Of a DNA stretch of 35,189 nt, positions 7,959-16,842 are shown piece by piece (the stretch's first letter is position 1; each line of letters opens with the position of its first letter). Source of the DNA: a virus. The stretch is taken from positions 1-35,189 of the IMG/VR virus record IMGVR_UViG_3300042731_006720; one strand, 5' to 3'. A program made the translations under genes and the position numbers. The notes below the pieces were generated by a model. It worked only from the letters and a program-made list of their open reading frames with translations. It ran no database searches and was not told the DNA's origin.

Positions 7959-8072
7959 ATGGAAACGCTCATCAAGATCGCCATTACGGCGAGCGTCGGC
8001 ATCGTGGCATTCGCCGCAGTCGCCCTCACCCTCGCCGCATGGTTCCTCGACCAGCCGGCCGAGGACGAGTAA
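7959..8072 (+). CDS. 37-aa single-pass membrane protein
   Basis: A 38-codon frame from ATG 7959 to TAA 8070-8072. The protein starts METLIKIA, has one hydrophobic segment (residues about 7-29, ITASVGIVAFAAVALTLAAW) and ends in an acidic tail (DQPAEDE). ATG lies eight bases behind TAAGCT with no ribosome site, so expression would be leaderless. It stands alone between the tail tube and chaperone genes, where a membrane protein is not expected. A single helix with charged ends could be a small holin or antiholin-like, superinfection-exclusion or host membrane-acting peptide; nothing in it decides. The promoter in front and codon use support that it is real. Confidence 0.6.
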   Translation: METLIKIAITASVGIVAFAAVALTLAAWFLDQPAEDE

Positions 8073-8100
8073 CCAGCCGCTCACGAGAAGGGAGCACCCC

Positions 8101-8532
8101 ATGAGCAAGAACCTCAAGCGCGAGGACATCCTCGCCGCCACCGACATGCCGATGGACTTCGTCGACGCCCCACGCTGGGGCGGCCAGGTCCTCGTCAAGG
8201 CCATGCCCGTCGGCCACCCCCGGTACAACATCTACGTCACCGGAGGCAGCAAACAGAAGGGCCCCCTCCCACCGCGCGAGGAGTTCGCCCGCCGCATGGT
8301 CGGCGCCGTCATCATGAGCGCCCTCGACCCCGACACCGAAAAGCCGATGTTCACCTGGGACGACGCCGACGCCCTCAGGGAGAAACACTGGAACACGGTC
8401 CTCGCCGTAGCCAACAAGGCCTTCGAACTCGCCGGGCCCCGCGAGGAGTACGGCGAGACCGACGACGAGGACGAGCCCGCCGAGGGGCCCGACAACGCCG
8501 AGGAGCCCGAGAGCCCTTTAGAGGACGAGTAG
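8101..8532 (+). CDS. tail assembly chaperone, short form, 143 aa
   Basis: ATG 8101 follows CACGAGAAGGGAGC, the phage's strong ribosome-site box. The helical body (residues 5-120, KREDILAATDMPMDFVDAP, then FARRMVGAVIMSALDP and KHWNTVLAVANKAFELAG) is followed by a very acidic tail (ETDDEDEPAEGPDNAEEPE). Length, acidic tail and place between tail tube and tape measure fit gpG-type chaperones. These bind the tape measure during tail assembly and are not in the virion. The frame ends at TAG 8530-8532, twelve bases after a slippery heptamer that feeds the longer product. High confidence from the whole arrangement. Confidence 0.85.
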   Translation: MSKNLKREDILAATDMPMDFVDAPRWGGQVLVKAMPVGHPRYNIYVTGGSKQKGPLPPREEFARRMVGAVIMSALDPDTEKPMFTWDDADALREKHWNTVLAVANKAFELAGPREEYGETDDEDEPAEGPDNAEEPESPLEDE

Positions 8533-8552
8533 ACGGAGGGGACGACCCCCTC
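8514..8552 (+). promoter_or_regulatory. programmed -1 frameshift site (CCCTTTA) with downstream hairpin
   Basis: CCCTTTA at 8514-8520 reads C CCT TTA in the chaperone frame, an X XXY YYZ heptamer. The short frame stops at 8530-8532. GAGGGG (8536-8541) can pair with CCCCTC (8547-8552) across ACGAC, starting 15 bases after the heptamer, rather far for a stimulator. The -1 frame is open to 8822. Confidence 0.85.
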
Positions 8553-8822
8553 GGCACCTACAAGACCTTCCTCCGCCAGAAACCGGGGATGCGGCGTCTG
8601 TACCGCCTCTGCGTGCAGAACCTCGGCCGCCTCCCATACGAGGTCGTCCGGGACGCCCCGCCACACCAGCTCCTCCTCGGCATGGCACTTCTCGCCATCG
8701 AGGAGGAGGACGCCGCCCGAGCCCTCCACGCCCGCATGAGGGAAGCCCGCACCCCGCCCAAGTGGCGGAAGATTCACGCCAGCCTCGACCGGGCCGCACG
8801 AGCGATGGGCCACCAGAACTAG
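8520..8822 (+). CDS. C-terminal part of frameshifted tail assembly chaperone (gpGT-like)
   Basis: This -1 frame segment has no start of its own with a ribosome site. It is read by ribosomes that slip at CCCTTTA, giving a product of about 240 residues: 140 from the short form plus 100 here. The extension begins RGRVDGGDDPLGTYKTFLRQ and is basic and helical (MRRLYRLCVQNLGRLPYEVV, then KWRKIHASLDRAARAMGHQN). It contrasts with the acidic end of the short form. This is the typical gpGT pattern of siphophages, where the ratio of the two products matters for tail length assembly. The stop at 8820-8822 is followed by the tape measure promoter. An internal ATG at 8589 exists but lacks support. Confidence 0.82.
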   Translation, partial: RGRVDGGDDPLGTYKTFLRQKPGMRRLYRLCVQNLGRLPYEVVRDAPPHQLLLGMALLAIEEEDAARALHARMREARTPPKWRKIHASLDRAARAMGHQN

Positions 8823-8834
8823 GCCGCCGGCCGC

Positions 8835-8847
8835 TAGCCTCACCGGC
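8835..8847 (+). promoter_or_regulatory. TAnnnT leaderless promoter of the tape measure gene
   Basis: TAGCCT 8835-8840, then seven bases, then GTG 8848. The bases before the GTG (CACCGGC) contain no ribosome site. Same hexamer as at 584 and 16872. Confidence 0.55.
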
Positions 8848-11091
8848 GTGACCATCCGCGAGAAAGTCATCCTCGAGGGCGAGGACCAGGCATCCCAGGC
8901 ATTCGACAGGGCCGGCGGATCGTTCGACAAGATGGGCAAGACCCTCAAGCGGGTGGCCGTCGCCGGCGGCCTGGCCATCGCCGCCAGCGGCCTCGCCCGA
9001 GTCGGCACCCAGGCCATCAACATGGCCATCGACGCCGAGGAAGCCGCCGCAGCCTTCGACACCACCTTCGGCGCCGCCCTTCCCCAGGCGAGCCGCTTCG
9101 TCGACGACTTCGCCAACAAGGCCGGGTTCGCCACCTACGAGCTGGAGCAGATGCTGGCGGTCACCGGCAACGTCGTCCAGGGCATCGGAGCCACCGAGGA
9201 GCAGAGCGCCGCCCTGGCCGAGGAGATGGCCACCCTCGCCGGCGACGTCGCCAGCTTCTCCAACGCCGCCGGCGGAGCCCCGGCCGTCATGCAGGCCCTC
9301 CAGAGCGCCATCAACGGCGAGCGGGAAGCCCTGAAAACCTACGGCCTGGCCATCAGCGAGGCGGAGGTTCAGGAGCGGGCCCTCACCGACACGAGGAAAG
9401 AAAGCGCCGACGAACTCACCCGCCTTGAGAAGGCGAACGCCACCATGGCCATCGCCTACGAGAAGGCCGGGAAGGCCGTCGGCGACCTCGACCGCACCCA
9501 GGACAGCAGCGCCAACACCCTCCGCCGCATCCAAGCCCGCCTCAAGGAAGCCGGCGTGGCCGCCGGCCAGGAATTCCTCCCCGCCCTTGAGGACCTTCTG
9601 CCCGTAGCCGAGGACCTCATACCCATCCTGGGCGAGGTCGGCGGGATGCTCGCCCAGCTTGCCGGGAACGCCGCCACCGCCGCCAGCGGACCCCTCAGCA
9701 AACTGCCCGACCTCTTCGACGGCCTCAGCATCGCCGCCAACAGCTTCATCCACGTCGGCGCCGGCGTCGCCAACGTCATCGCCGAAGTTTTCTCAGCCGG
9801 CCACTACGACGGAGCCCTCGCGGAGACCGCCCGCTTCGCCGCCCACGCCAACGACATCCGGAAGATCAACCGGGAACTCCGAGCCGAGATGGAGAAGGGC
9901 CGGCCGGCAGCCGACGTCTACGCCGACGGCATCCTCGCCCTGGCCCGAGCGAGCGACCTGAGCGAGGAAGGCCTCGACCGGATGGCGACCGCCACCGGAG
10001 CGGACACCCAGCAGCAGCTCGACGCCATCATGACCCTGCAGGCGTACGGCGAGGCGCAGGGATGGCGAGCCGAGAACCTCGCAATCCTCAAGGACCGCTA
10101 CCACGAGCTCCAGGGCGCCGTGGACATGGCCACCGGCAGCGAGGAGGGCCTGTACGGGGTCGTGGAGGGCTTCTCGGACGGGTGGGCGGACAACACCACC
10201 GCCATCTACGAGAACAACGCCGCCCTCGAGGAGGTCCCCGAGGCCGCCCGCGACGCCGCCGACGAAATCCTCGAGATGGAAGCCGCAGCGCAGGAGGCCG
10301 CCGAGGCCTTCCGCGACGACCTGGCCGAGGAGGCCAACGACTTCATCACCGGCTTTGAGAAGCTGCCCAAGCGGGCCAAGACCACCATGGACCAGTTCGA
10401 GAAGAACCTGACCGACCGGGTGAGCGCCCAGGCGGAGTTCTGGTCGAACCTCGCCGCCCTGGCGGAGGCCGGGTTCGGAGACCTGGCGGAGGCGATCCGC
10501 ATGGAGGGCCCGGAGCAGGCCGGCCTCCTGGAGGACCTGGTAGGCGACATGGAACGGGCCGCCGAACTGGACGACATGATCCGGGAGGGCGGCGAGCAGA
10601 TGCGCGACCTCACCGACGAGTACGCGACGGCGCTGGAGCAGAACGGCGACCAGATTCTCACGCCCCTCGGCGAGTTCGGCCAGGACATGATCGACAAGAT
10701 CGGCGAGGGCATCAAGGCGGGGAACCTCACCGGCATTCTCCTCGCCGAGGTTCAGGCGGCCGTGAACCGGGTGACCGGCAGGAGCTGGGCGCCGCCGAGC
10801 CCGAGCGACACCGGAGGTACCCGATTCCACGACGGAACGTGGGAGGTGCCCGGCAGCGGAGACTTCCAGGCGACCCTCCAGGGCGGCGAGATCGTCGTGC
10901 CGGCGCAGACCGGAGGCCGGGCGGCCTTCGCCCGGGAACTCGCCACCGAACTCGGCCGGCAGGGCGGAACCCGGAGCGACCGGCCCAACATCAGCGTCAA
11001 CGTCCAGGTCACCGTTCCCCGAGGGACGACGGTCAGCGAGGCCATCGCGGAGGCCGCAGCGCAGGGCGCCATCGAAGCGATCATGAACTGA
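8848..11091 (+). CDS. tape measure protein, 747 aa
   Basis: GTG 8848 is chosen because it lies seven bases behind TAGCCT and begins VTIREKVILEGEDQASQAFDRAG, a usual opening for this family. A hydrophobic stretch follows at residues about 33-52 (KRVAVAGGLAIAASGLARVG). Long helices and Ala/Glu-rich coiled coil run to about residue 640. The C-terminal region has a Gly/Pro linker (SWAPPSPSDTGGTRFHDG) and a hydrophobic end (VSEAIAEAAAQGAIEAIMN). The tape measure sets tail length and is ejected with DNA. At 747 residues it predicts a tail of roughly 110 nm by the usual 1.5 angstrom per residue rule. No peptidase or lysozyme domain is evident. Directly after the chaperone pair, as expected. Confidence 0.88.
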   Translation: MTIREKVILEGEDQASQAFDRAGGSFDKMGKTLKRVAVAGGLAIAASGLARVGTQAINMAIDAEEAAAAFDTTFGAALPQASRFVDDFANKAGFATYELEQMLAVTGNVVQGIGATEEQSAALAEEMATLAGDVASFSNAAGGAPAVMQALQSAINGEREALKTYGLAISEAEVQERALTDTRKESADELTRLEKANATMAIAYEKAGKAVGDLDRTQDSSANTLRRIQARLKEAGVAAGQEFLPALEDLLPVAEDLIPILGEVGGMLAQLAGNAATAASGPLSKLPDLFDGLSIAANSFIHVGAGVANVIAEVFSAGHYDGALAETARFAAHANDIRKINRELRAEMEKGRPAADVYADGILALARASDLSEEGLDRMATATGADTQQQLDAIMTLQAYGEAQGWRAENLAILKDRYHELQGAVDMATGSEEGLYGVVEGFSDGWADNTTAIYENNAALEEVPEAARDAADEILEMEAAAQEAAEAFRDDLAEEANDFITGFEKLPKRAKTTMDQFEKNLTDRVSAQAEFWSNLAALAEAGFGDLAEAIRMEGPEQAGLLEDLVGDMERAAELDDMIREGGEQMRDLTDEYATALEQNGDQILTPLGEFGQDMIDKIGEGIKAGNLTGILLAEVQAAVNRVTGRSWAPPSPSDTGGTRFHDGTWEVPGSGDFQATLQGGEIVVPAQTGGRAAFARELATELGRQGGTRSDRPNISVNVQVTVPRGTTVSEAIAEAAAQGAIEAIMN

Positions 11092-11098
11092 GGACACC

Positions 11099-11914
11099 AT
11101 GGCAACCATCGACCCCTGGCATGTGAAGATCGACGGCGAAGTGATGGGGACCTACGCCAAGGCCATCGAGGACCTCGACGGCCTCGAAAGCCTGCCCGGC
11201 CGGCGGGTGCGGGAGCAGTACGCCGCCGGCGTGGACGGAAGCTGGCCGGCGCCGGCAGCGGGCCCCGCCATGTTTCAGGAGAAGCGGCAGCGCCTCCGCA
11301 TTTGGGTCAGCCCCTTCGACGCCGACGGGGCCGTCACCTACGCCAACGGGCCCCGAGCCCACCTGCGGGAGAACCTCGACGACCTCTACCGGGTCATCGC
11401 CGGGACGAGCCGCAGCGCACACACCATCCAGTGGATCGTGCCCACCCCGACCGGGACGATCACCCTCGAGAACACCGCCCGCATCACGACGCCGATCAGA
11501 GCGGCGGCAGGGAGCCGCCTCGTCCGCCGGTTTGACATTGAACTCGTCTACCCCTGGCCGTTCTTCCGAGACATCACCACCGGCCTCCAAACCCTCGGAC
11601 CGTTCACCGGCAGCCAGAGCTTCACCCCGCAGGGCACCGCACCCCTCGCCGACATGGTCCTCACCTGCACCAGCGCCGGCACCATCACCCACGACGAGAC
11701 CGGCGAGGCGATCACCGCAGAGGCCGGCTTCACCACCGCCCTCGTCATCGACCAGCGGCCCCCGAGGAGCATCACCCACGCCGGAGGCGCCAGCGACGGC
11801 CGGGCCTACTACAACCCGACACACACCCACGGCCTCCGCTTCGACGCCGGCGTCCAGGCCAACCTCACCATGACCGGGACCTGGCAGCTCGACTACTACC
11901 CGCAGCACCACTGA
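11099..11914 (+). CDS. distal tail protein (Dit-like), 271 aa
   Basis: ATG 11099 has GAGG eight bases upstream, within the end of the tape measure gene. An N-terminal half with RVREQYAAGVDGSWP, RLRIWVSPFDADGAV and NLDDLYRVIAG matches the ring-forming domain of siphophage Dit proteins. The second half (from FDIELVYPWPFFRD) is a galectin-like beta sandwich, with ADMVLTCTSAGTITHDETG and YYNPTHTHGLRFDAG. Dit joins the tail tube to the tip complex. Gene order (tape measure, this, tail hub) supports the call. The stop overlaps the next start (TGATG 11912-11916). A generic minor tail protein label would also fit. Confidence 0.7.
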   Translation: MATIDPWHVKIDGEVMGTYAKAIEDLDGLESLPGRRVREQYAAGVDGSWPAPAAGPAMFQEKRQRLRIWVSPFDADGAVTYANGPRAHLRENLDDLYRVIAGTSRSAHTIQWIVPTPTGTITLENTARITTPIRAAAGSRLVRRFDIELVYPWPFFRDITTGLQTLGPFTGSQSFTPQGTAPLADMVLTCTSAGTITHDETGEAITAEAGFTTALVIDQRPPRSITHAGGASDGRAYYNPTHTHGLRFDAGVQANLTMTGTWQLDYYPQHH

Positions 11915-14900
11915 TGACGAGCTGGAGAGTTGAGGCCTGGACGCACCCAGGCGACCCCGGAGGGTTTGCGGTCAGGGACGCCGCCCTGCCGCTTCTGGCG
12001 TACGCCGGCAACGACCCCGAGGAGCCCCGAGGCCGGGTGAAGATAACCCTCCCCGCCACCTACGACTGGCAGACCCTCATCAGCACCCCGAACCCGACCG
12101 ACCCGGCGGACACGAGCATGATCCGGGTCTACCGGGAGGGCCAGGACCACACCACCGCCCCGGACGTCGAATACGTCCTGGAACGCTTCCAGAAGCGCCT
12201 AGACGACGTTCTCGGCGAGGTTGTGGAGGTCTACGGCGTCGATTGGAGGCTTGCGGGCCTGGACACCACGGTGCTCCGCTGGCACGACTGGGAGCCCGGA
12301 GCGACCAAGACCAACCAGCCCGACTGGATCTACGGCGGCAGCAACATCCTCGAAGGCGGGTTCGAGGACACCGGCGACGTCGGCCAGCAGTTCGAAATCT
12401 GGCACGACGGCGATGGAGGAGACTTCACCCTCAGCGACGGCGTCGACCCGACCGACCCCATCGCCTGGAACTCCTCGGCGAGCGGCGTCGAGAACGCCCT
12501 AGAAACCGACATCGCATCGATCACCGACGTCCTCGTCACCGGCGACGGCACCGAGAGCAGCCCGTGGGTGGTCGTCTACAACGTCCCGAAATTCGGCAAC
12601 ACCCTCACGGCCGACTTCTCCGGCATCACCGGAGACACCCAGCAGACCATCCAGGAGACCGAGGCCGGCGGGTGGAACACCGGCGGGTGGACGACCGCCC
12701 GGACCGTCAGCGACGGCACCGTCTACATCTTCGGCGGCTACGCCAGCAGCGGCGGGTTCGAGGTCACCGACGCCATCGCCCACACCGGCAGCCGCAGCCT
12801 CCGAGTCAACCCCCTCGACATTGCCACCCACGGCCGATACCCCGGAGCGCAGATCGTCCTCACCGGCCTCACCCCAGGCACCTACCAGGCCAGCATCTGG
12901 GCGTACACGAGCAGCACCACGGACCGCTTCCGGTTCATCGCCCGCACCATCTGGGAGGGCGAGCTCTACCGGGAGGACGGCCAGCTCGCCAGCAGCACCG
13001 GCGACCTCGGATACATCACCTTCCCCGCCAGCACCTGGACCCAAGTCACCATCCCCGACATTGTGGTGCCCGAGGGCATCGACCAGATCATCCTCCGCTT
13101 CTCCAACGTCGACGCCAGCGGCAACCCGAGCCCCTGGCACCTCGACGACCCGCACTTTGCGATGGGGATGCCGGCCAGGAACTGGGGCATCATCTCCAAC
13201 GAGGTCCTCGACGACGCCAACGTCGACCACGTCGCGACCGTCCCCCGCCTCACCTACATCACCGGCCGCACCTGGGACGGCACCGATGACTCCAGCAACA
13301 CGCCATGGCCCAGGGACGAGAGCGTCACCCTCCGCCGAGGCCAGAAATACGGCCGGCACCTTTTCGGCGGCACCGGCCGAGCCCTCGGCTACACCTACGA
13401 CCTCACCCCGAACACGACCGACCCAACCGACCCCGAATGGGACATGCACATCTGGGCGGCGGGGAACCGGGGCGTCACACACACCGACATTGGCTTCCAC
13501 GTCGGAGCGGGCGCAGCCGGCGGCCTGGTGGCAGGCCGCACCCCCAAGGCGACCCGCTGGCTGGCGGAGGGCGCCGACGGAATCATCGCCGAGGTCGCCG
13601 ACACCGACCAGGAGGACGAGACCGGGGTGGTCGAGGACTACTTCGGCAACAAGGACATCACCGACATCACGACCCTCACCGCCGCAGCGACGGAAGCCCT
13701 CAACGAGGACCTCGCCAACCGGATCGCCATCACCCTCGAGCTGGACGACAGCGCCCCCACGCCCTACGAGGACTTCAACGTGGGCGACCGGGCCGAGTTC
13801 GGCGCCGCCGGGACGATGGAGAAGCACGAGCGGACCATCAGCGACATTGCCCTCAGCGCCGAGGTCGCCAGCGGCGGGGAGCTTTCGTGGACGGCGACGA
13901 TCACCGCCAGCAAGCTGCTCACCGGCGAGGCCGCCTGGAAAGAGGCCGTGTACCGCTACCTCAGCGAGTTCAGAGGCATCCCCGAGGGCGGCAGCGGCAC
14001 CGCCGGCATCGGGGCAGGAGACCTCTTCGTCGGCGGCGACGTGTTCGCCGCGGACGCCGTCGTCGTGGAACTCGCCAGCGGCGTCCCCCTCACCCAGGCC
14101 ACCCACGTCACCGACGGCAGCACCGACAGCGCCACCATCCAAGCAATCATCAACACCCTCCCGGTCGGCGGCGGGACGATCTACTTCCATCCCGGCAACT
14201 ACTACATCACGACGGCCCTGCAACCGCCCGACGGCGGACGGCTCCGATTCAACTGCGCCCCAGGAGCGATCTTTCACATCACCGACGGCGTCAGTTTCGT
14301 TTCGATGTTCGGGAGCATCGTCAACGCCCAAGGGTTCTACATGGACGGCGGGCAGATCGTCGGCAACCCCGGCACCGGAGGCAACTCGGCGATCATCGGA
14401 GGAGGCGGAATCGGCAACGGGTTCGCAGACGTATTCCTCCAAAACGTCTACGTCCACGACATCGACTGCTCCTACGTCGTCGGCGGCGGGTGGGGAGGAC
14501 GGCGGATCATCACCAACTGCTTCTTCAAGAACATCAACCTGCGCCAAGCGGGGGGAGGTTTCACCGAGGGAGCGATCGTCGGCTACCAGGAGCCGAACAA
14601 CCAATACTCGATCACGATTTTCGCCAACAACCACGTTGACACCGTCACCTACACGCCCGGAACCGGCTGGTCCGGATGGATCGTCTACACCGAAACCCGG
14701 AACGGCATCGGCCTCGCCATCGGCAACCAGGTCCAAAACTGCTCAGGGTTGAACGGCGGCTACTGGGGCGACACCACGGTCGGCGTCCACAACGTCATCG
14801 ACGACTTCCACGAGGCGGGCGACCACACCGACACCATCGGCGAAATCTGGACCCAGCCCGAATTCCTCGCCGGCACCGTCAACATCATCAACTTCCACCA

Positions 14901-15252
14901 GGCCGGCACCCTCACCCCAGGGACCGGCGTGTTCAAAATGCCATTCCCGGTCGACGGCACCCTCGTTTCAGTGATCCTGGCGGCAGCGACGAGCCCGACC
15001 GGCGACGACATCATCTGCGACGTCAACCTCAACGGCACGACCGTGTTCACAGCCGGCACAGACCGGCCCACCATCCCCGCCGCAGACGCCGACGGAGTGG
15101 GAGGCGTCGCACCGATGCCCGACAGCGTCACGGTCCCGACCGGAGTTGCCGTCTCCGCAGGCGACTACCTGACCGTCGACATAGACCAGGTCGGGTCGAC
15201 CATCGCCGGGGAGAACCTGACCGTGTCGGTAGCGTGGAGGCCCGACGCATGA
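11914..15252 (+). CDS. tail hub/tailspike protein with beta-helix, 1112 aa
   Basis: ATG 11914 overlaps the Dit-like stop. The first 130 residues or so (TSWRVEAWTHPGDPGGFAVRD, then WQTLISTPNP and VEYVLERFQKR) resemble tail hub N-termini. A carbohydrate-binding-like domain lies around residues 270-410. From about residue 705 the sequence is a pectate-lyase-type right-handed beta-helix: THVTDGSTDSATIQAIINTL then GGGTIYFHPGNYYI, followed by Gly/Asn-rich rungs to about residue 945. The last 125 residues are a jelly-roll-like domain (GVFKMPFPVDGTLVSVILAA). Such helices in tail tips bind or cleave surface polysaccharide. A single chain combining hub and depolymerase-like spike is the inferred role. 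The active residues cannot be fixed by eye. Confidence 0.72.
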   Translation: MTSWRVEAWTHPGDPGGFAVRDAALPLLAYAGNDPEEPRGRVKITLPATYDWQTLISTPNPTDPADTSMIRVYREGQDHTTAPDVEYVLERFQKRLDDVLGEVVEVYGVDWRLAGLDTTVLRWHDWEPGATKTNQPDWIYGGSNILEGGFEDTGDVGQQFEIWHDGDGGDFTLSDGVDPTDPIAWNSSASGVENALETDIASITDVLVTGDGTESSPWVVVYNVPKFGNTLTADFSGITGDTQQTIQETEAGGWNTGGWTTARTVSDGTVYIFGGYASSGGFEVTDAIAHTGSRSLRVNPLDIATHGRYPGAQIVLTGLTPGTYQASIWAYTSSTTDRFRFIARTIWEGELYREDGQLASSTGDLGYITFPASTWTQVTIPDIVVPEGIDQIILRFSNVDASGNPSPWHLDDPHFAMGMPARNWGIISNEVLDDANVDHVATVPRLTYITGRTWDGTDDSSNTPWPRDESVTLRRGQKYGRHLFGGTGRALGYTYDLTPNTTDPTDPEWDMHIWAAGNRGVTHTDIGFHVGAGAAGGLVAGRTPKATRWLAEGADGIIAEVADTDQEDETGVVEDYFGNKDITDITTLTAAATEALNEDLANRIAITLELDDSAPTPYEDFNVGDRAEFGAAGTMEKHERTISDIALSAEVASGGELSWTATITASKLLTGEAAWKEAVYRYLSEFRGIPEGGSGTAGIGAGDLFVGGDVFAADAVVVELASGVPLTQATHVTDGSTDSATIQAIINTLPVGGGTIYFHPGNYYITTALQPPDGGRLRFNCAPGAIFHITDGVSFVSMFGSIVNAQGFYMDGGQIVGNPGTGGNSAIIGGGGIGNGFADVFLQNVYVHDIDCSYVVGGGWGGRRIITNCFFKNINLRQAGGGFTEGAIVGYQEPNNQYSITIFANNHVDTVTYTPGTGWSGWIVYTETRNGIGLAIGNQVQNCSGLNGGYWGDTTVGVHNVIDDFHEAGDHTDTIGEIWTQPEFLAGTVNIINFHQAGTLTPGTGVFKMPFPVDGTLVSVILAAATSPTGDDIICDVNLNGTTVFTAGTDRPTIPAADADGVGGVAPMPDSVTVPTGVAVSAGDYLTVDIDQVGSTIAGENLTVSVAWRPDA

Positions 15253-16271
15253 GCATTTCAGCGATGGATTCCTGCCGCCAGCCGACCACCGCCAGCGGAG
15301 CGGGCCAGTGGTACTCCGAGAACATCGCCGACAAAGACCCCGGCCTCATCGACGGCCGCCAGTGCTACCGGATGGGAAGCGGGATGGTGCGCCACGCCAT
15401 GGCGGACGCCTCGACGGTCGTCGTCGGATACCGCCTCCGCTTCGAGAACTCGGCGACCAGCAGCACCAACGCCGCCGCCGCCCAGCTAATGACCATCCGG
15501 GCGGCGGGAGGAGCACTCGGCTACCTCCAGCAGGCGGGAACCCAACTCATCTGGCGGAACGACGACGGCGACGTGGCCCTGGCGACGACACCGCTCGGCA
15601 CCCTCCCGTTTCTGAGCTGGGTTTACGTCGAGGTCAAGGTCGTCCTCGACGCCACCGCAGGCGAGGTCGAAATCTGGATGAACGGCCAACTTCAAGCGTC
15701 GGCCTACAACGTCGACACCATCGGCCCCGCCGGGAGCGTCTGCGACGACCTCTGGCTTGGCGGCTTCACCAGCCAGAGCTACGGCCGAGGCTACATGTGC
15801 GACGTTTACGTCCTCGACGACGCCGGGACCGCCTTCAACGACGTCCTCGGGCCGGTCGTCATCGAATCGCTTCGCCCCGACGGAGCAGGCAACTACACGA
15901 ACTGGACGCCGAGCGCCGGAGCGAACTACGCCGCCGTGGACGACCCGCCCGAGGCCGACCACGACGGCGACGCCACCTACGTCGAAACCGACGTCGCCGA
16001 GCGGGACTCGTACACGGTCGAGGACCTGGCCTCGCCGCTGGACCCGCTCGCCGTCCAGGCGTCGGTGCGAGCCCGATACACGACCGCCGCCCGCACCATG
16101 AACACGTTCCTCCGGAGAAGCGCCACCGACGACGACGGGCCCGACGACACGACCCTCCAATCGGGCTACGAGACCCACGCCATCACCATCTGGGAGGAGG
16201 ATCCCGTCGCCGCAGGAGCGTGGACCAACGCCAACTTCGACGCCACCGAGTTCGGGATCAGGACGACCTGA
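15249..16271 (+). CDS. LamG-like tail tip protein, 340 aa
   Basis: ATG 15249 shares ATGA with the previous stop. The frame stays open upstream only as a shadow of the spike gene, so the overlapped start is preferred. Residues about 10-215 have a concanavalin/LamG order: GMVRHAMADASTVVVGYRLRF, then WVYVEVKVVLDATAGEVEIWMNG and DLWLGGFTSQSYGRGYMCDVYV. The remainder (from about residue 215) is a second beta domain ending TNANFDATEFGIRTT. This family of tail tip proteins is common in actinophages, where the C-terminal half repeats a description of layer and thickness; the role is probably receptor or glycan binding. Confidence 0.68.
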   Translation: MSISAMDSCRQPTTASGAGQWYSENIADKDPGLIDGRQCYRMGSGMVRHAMADASTVVVGYRLRFENSATSSTNAAAAQLMTIRAAGGALGYLQQAGTQLIWRNDDGDVALATTPLGTLPFLSWVYVEVKVVLDATAGEVEIWMNGQLQASAYNVDTIGPAGSVCDDLWLGGFTSQSYGRGYMCDVYVLDDAGTAFNDVLGPVVIESLRPDGAGNYTNWTPSAGANYAAVDDPPEADHDGDATYVETDVAERDSYTVEDLASPLDPLAVQASVRARYTTAARTMNTFLRRSATDDDGPDDTTLQSGYETHAITIWEEDPVAAGAWTNANFDATEFGIRTT

Positions 16272-16492
16272 TGGCGGAGGCACGAGTCACATCGGTCGTC
16301 GTCGAGGCGATCACCTCGCCCGGCGACCCGGACGCCAGGACAACGAGCCTGGTGGTCGAGGCGATGACACCGGCAGGCGACGCCGACGCCAGGGTCACCA
16401 GCCTCATCGTCGAGGCGATGTACCTCGACCCCGCCTTCCAGCCCCTCGAGACAGCCGGCGCCGGCTACGGCATTCCAGCGGGGATCACATGA
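16271..16492 (+). CDS. small tail-associated repeat protein, 73 aa
   Basis: ATG 16271 overlaps the LamG-like stop (TGATG). The protein consists almost entirely of three copies of a unit A-R-V-T-S-L-V-V-E-A-M followed by TPAGDAD or a close variant, then LDPAFQPLETAGAGYGIPAGIT. Short proteins with ARVTQ/ARVTS-VVVE repeats follow tail tip genes in several actinophage genomes known to me; no function is established. Its stop overlaps the next start. A strand-swap add-on to the tail tip would fit the beta-prone repeats, but that is a guess. Confidence 0.68.
   Translation: MAEARVTSVVVEAITSPGDPDARTTSLVVEAMTPAGDADARVTSLIVEAMYLDPAFQPLETAGAGYGIPAGIT
16277..16420 (+). repeat. three in-frame copies of the ARVTSxVVEA unit
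   Basis: Copies begin near 16280, 16337 and 16391 and have diverged mostly at third positions. The spacer between the first two is four residues longer than a strict repeat, so the array is imperfect. Confidence 0.6.
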
Positions 16493-16842
16493 TGCCAGCG
16501 GACCAGACGGAGCTCTACGCCGCTGTAACGGACCTGGGCGCACGGTTTGAGCGGGTGGAGCGGGCGATACTGGGCGACCCGGAGGCGGGCCACCTTGGGG
16601 CGATAGCACGCCTCAACGCCATCGACGACCAGCACCGCAACATTCCCGAGGAGCACGGCGCCCTGGACGAACGCCGGATCGAGGGCGACCGGCGCCTCCA
16701 CCAACGCATCGACGACCACGAGGCGAACCTCACCCGCGTGGAGAAGAAGATCGACCGGACCATCTGGCTGATCGCCGGCAGCGGCATCGCAGCCTTCACC
16801 GGCGGGTGGATCGCCGCCGGCGGAACCTTCCCCGTCCCCTGA
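16489..16842 (+). CDS. coiled-coil membrane protein, XhlA/holin-accessory-like, 117 aa
   Basis: ATG 16489 shares ATGA with the previous gene; a second ATG follows at once. A helical, charged region (residues about 10-90, with heptad-like spacing in FERVERAILGD and LTRVEKKIDR) is followed by one membrane segment at 91-111 (TIWLIAGSGIAAFTGGWIAA). An N-terminal coiled coil with a C-terminal anchor is the architecture of XhlA-like lysis proteins, and the endolysin gene follows. It could also anchor a tail or host-takeover protein. Position on the border of the tail and lysis blocks favours lysis. A CCCTG/CAGGG stem around its stop (16835-16852) lacks a T tract and is not called a terminator. Confidence 0.6.
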   Translation: MMPADQTELYAAVTDLGARFERVERAILGDPEAGHLGAIARLNAIDDQHRNIPEEHGALDERRIEGDRRLHQRIDDHEANLTRVEKKIDRTIWLIAGSGIAAFTGGWIAAGGTFPVP

